The notes under the pieces are model-generated. The model was not told where the DNA came from. It saw nothing but the letters and a program-made list of their open reading frames with translations, and ran no database searches. A stretch of DNA of 6,791 nucleotides from an uncultured Prevotella sp. (GTDB lineage Bacteria; Bacteroidota; Bacteroidia; Bacteroidales; Bacteroidaceae), in the NCBI GenBank assembly GCA_937877685.1, contig CALFGU010000143.1:1-6791 (forward strand). The letters are read 5' to 3'. The translations under genes and the position numbers were made by a program. Below, piece after piece: positions 6,201 through 6,791 of the stretch (position 1 is the stretch's first letter; every line of letters begins with the position of its first letter).

Positions 6201-6791
6201 ACTACACTTCTGTTCAGCTCAGCAATTGGACTGATGACGAACGCACCAACCGTCTTATCCGCCAACTCGTTATTAATTACTTGAAGAAGTACAACGAGTT
6301 TGACGCGAAGCTCAAGCGCGAAAAGTTTGCAATCACTATCGGTGATGAACTTCCCTCAGGTATTCTCCAGCTCGCTAAGGTTTACATCGCTAAGAAGCGT
6401 AAGATTGGCGTAGGTGATAAGATGGCAGGTCGTCACGGTAACAAGGGTATCGTATCTAAGATTGTTCGTCAGGAAGACATGCCATTCCTCGAAGATGGTA
6501 CTCCCGTAGATATCGTGCTCAATCCCCTTGGTGTGCCTTCACGTATGAACCTTGGTCAGGTGTTTGAAGCCGTACTCGGTGCTGCCGGTAAGAAGTTGGG
6601 CGTTAAGTTTGCTACTCCTATCTTCGACGGAGCAAAGCTCTCTGACCTCTGCGAATGGACTGACAAGGCCGGTCTCCCCCGCTACTGTTCTACTCAGCTT
6701 TACGATGGTGCAACAGGTGATCCCTTCGACCAGAAGGCAACTGTAGGTGTTACTTACATGTTGAAACTCGGTCACATGGTAGAAGATAAGA
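3275..6791 (+). CDS. rpoB: RNA polymerase beta subunit RpoB, 3' end cut by window
   Basis: RpoB with RpoC forms the active-site cleft of RNA polymerase. The frame is open from ATG 3275 to the window end: 1,172 codons plus one base, with roughly the last 100 residues of a Bacteroidota RpoB missing. In order: N-terminal lobe with the SQLHRSPGVFF segment; a lobe insertion at about 208-360 equivalent to E. coli SI1; the rifampicin pocket (468-494) with Q474, D477, H487, R490 and S492 all of the sensitive type; the MPWKGYNYEDAI motif with E780 and D781 (E. coli E813, D814); the flap; an insertion at about 904-1025 equivalent to SI2; and DKMAGRHGNKG with K1049 and K1057 (E. coli K1065, K1073). The start gives the MSSRVINQRVNF N-terminus typical of the order and has no Shine-Dalgarno motif. 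rpoC is expected downstream. Confidence 0.98.
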   Translation, partial: MSSRVINQRVNFASVKNPMPYPDFLDVQLKSFQDFLQLDTPSELRKNDGLYKVFAENFPIADTRNNFVLEFLDYYIDAPRYTIDECLERGLTYSVPLKAKLKLYCTDPDHEDFDTVVQDVFLGQIPYMTANGTFVINGAERVIVSQLHRSPGVFFGSNVHANGSQLYSARIIPFKGSWIEFATDINNVMYAYIDRKKKLPVTTLLRAIGFETDKDILQIFDLAEEVKVNKTSLKKVLGRKLAARVLKSWVEDFVDEDTGEVVSIERNEVIFDRETVITEDNMEDILDAGVSTILVHKEEGASTDFSIIFNTLQKDSSNSEKEAVLYIYRQLRNADPADEASAKEVINNLFFSDKRYDLGEVGRYRINRKLNLTTDMDVRVLTKEDIIEIIKYLVELINSKADVDDIDHLSNRRVRTVGEQLSNQFAVGLARMSRTIRERMNVRDNEVFTPMDLINAKTISSVINSFFGTNALSQFMDQTNPLAEVTHKRRLSALGPGGLSRERAGFEVRDVHYTHYGRLCPIESPEGPNIGLISSLCVYAKINELGFIETPYRKVEGAKVNLDNDGVVYLSAEEEEGKIIGQGNAPLNDEGGFILPKVKCRQDADYPVVTPENVELMDVAPQQIASIAASLIPFLEHDDAHRALMGSNMMRQAVPLIRSEAPIVGTGIERQVCENSRTMITAEGTGVIEYVDAERIIVAYDRTEDEEFVSFESNVKEYIIPKFRRTNQNMTIDLRPICDKGQRVEAGQILTEGYATEDGELALGRNLLVAYMPWKGYNYEDAIVLNERVVRDDLLTSVHVDEYSLEVRETKRGEETLTNDIPNVGEDATKDLDENGIVRIGARITPGDIMIGKITPKGESDPTPEEKLLRAIFGDKAGDVKDASLKANPSLSGIVINKRLYSRAQKTRASKNQDKITLTQIDEKFKQDTEELKMVMVEKLLKLTKGYTSLGVKDNIGAEVIAEGAKFGKSLLVSLDYTSVQLSNWTDDERTNRLIRQLVINYLKKYNEFDAKLKREKFAITIGDELPSGILQLAKVYIAKKRKIGVGDKMAGRHGNKGIVSKIVRQEDMPFLEDGTPVDIVLNPLGVPSRMNLGQVFEAVLGAAGKKLGVKFATPIFDGAKLSDLCEWTDKAGLPRYCSTQLYDGATGDPFDQKATVGVTYMLKLGHMVEDK

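Noticed and set aside
1..6791. Mobile element, CRISPR array or defence system
   Set aside because: No transposase, integrase, terminal inverted repeats with target duplication, or spaced exact repeats are present; the window is a conserved core operon.

Overview
This window is the core translation and transcription operon of a bacterium: the 3' half of tRNA-Trp, then secE, nusG, rplK, rplA, rplJ, rplL and the first 1,172 codons of rpoB, all on the + strand. Protein wording (RpoB beginning MSSRVINQRVNF, the rifampicin-pocket wording SQFMDQTNPLAEVTHKRR, L7/L12 beginning MADIKAIAEELVNLTVKEVN), the lack of Shine-Dalgarno motifs and the A/T-rich leaders all point to Bacteroidota, order Bacteroidales, most like a Prevotella or Bacteroides relative. 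That placement rests on recalled family sequences, not on a search. The 5' part of the tRNA and the end of rpoB lie outside the window; rpoC would be expected next.

Layout: tRNA-Trp ends at 49 and secE starts only 17 nt later. secE and nusG (67-809) encode a translocon subunit and the general elongation factor. A 65-nt leader precedes rplK-rplA (875-2041; L11 and L1). rplJ follows 14 nt after rplA (2056-2553; L10). A 98-nt gap separates it from rplL (2652-3020; L7/L12). A 254-nt AT-rich gap (3021-3274) then leads to rpoB (3275 to window end). That gap is the only stretch near 300 bases without a gene. It holds a strong terminator-like hairpin 23 nt after rplL, two further candidate hairpins, and degenerate 18-nt phased repeats. 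I could not find a convincing Bacteroidota-type promoter (TTTG ... TAnnTTTG) anywhere in the window, so the simplest reading is transcription from upstream, with the hairpin after rplL working as an attenuator that lowers rpoB relative to the ribosomal proteins.

The genes work together. L11, L1, L10 and L7/L12 build the L1 stalk and the GTPase-associated centre of the large ribosomal subunit. RpoB is the catalytic beta subunit of RNA polymerase, NusG binds that polymerase and the ribosome, and SecE is part of the SecYEG export channel. All genes look intact apart from edge truncation. I see no mobile element, CRISPR array, frameshift or sign of gene transfer, and no new biological system. The observations worth checking are the non-coding leaders, above all the one in front of rpoB.
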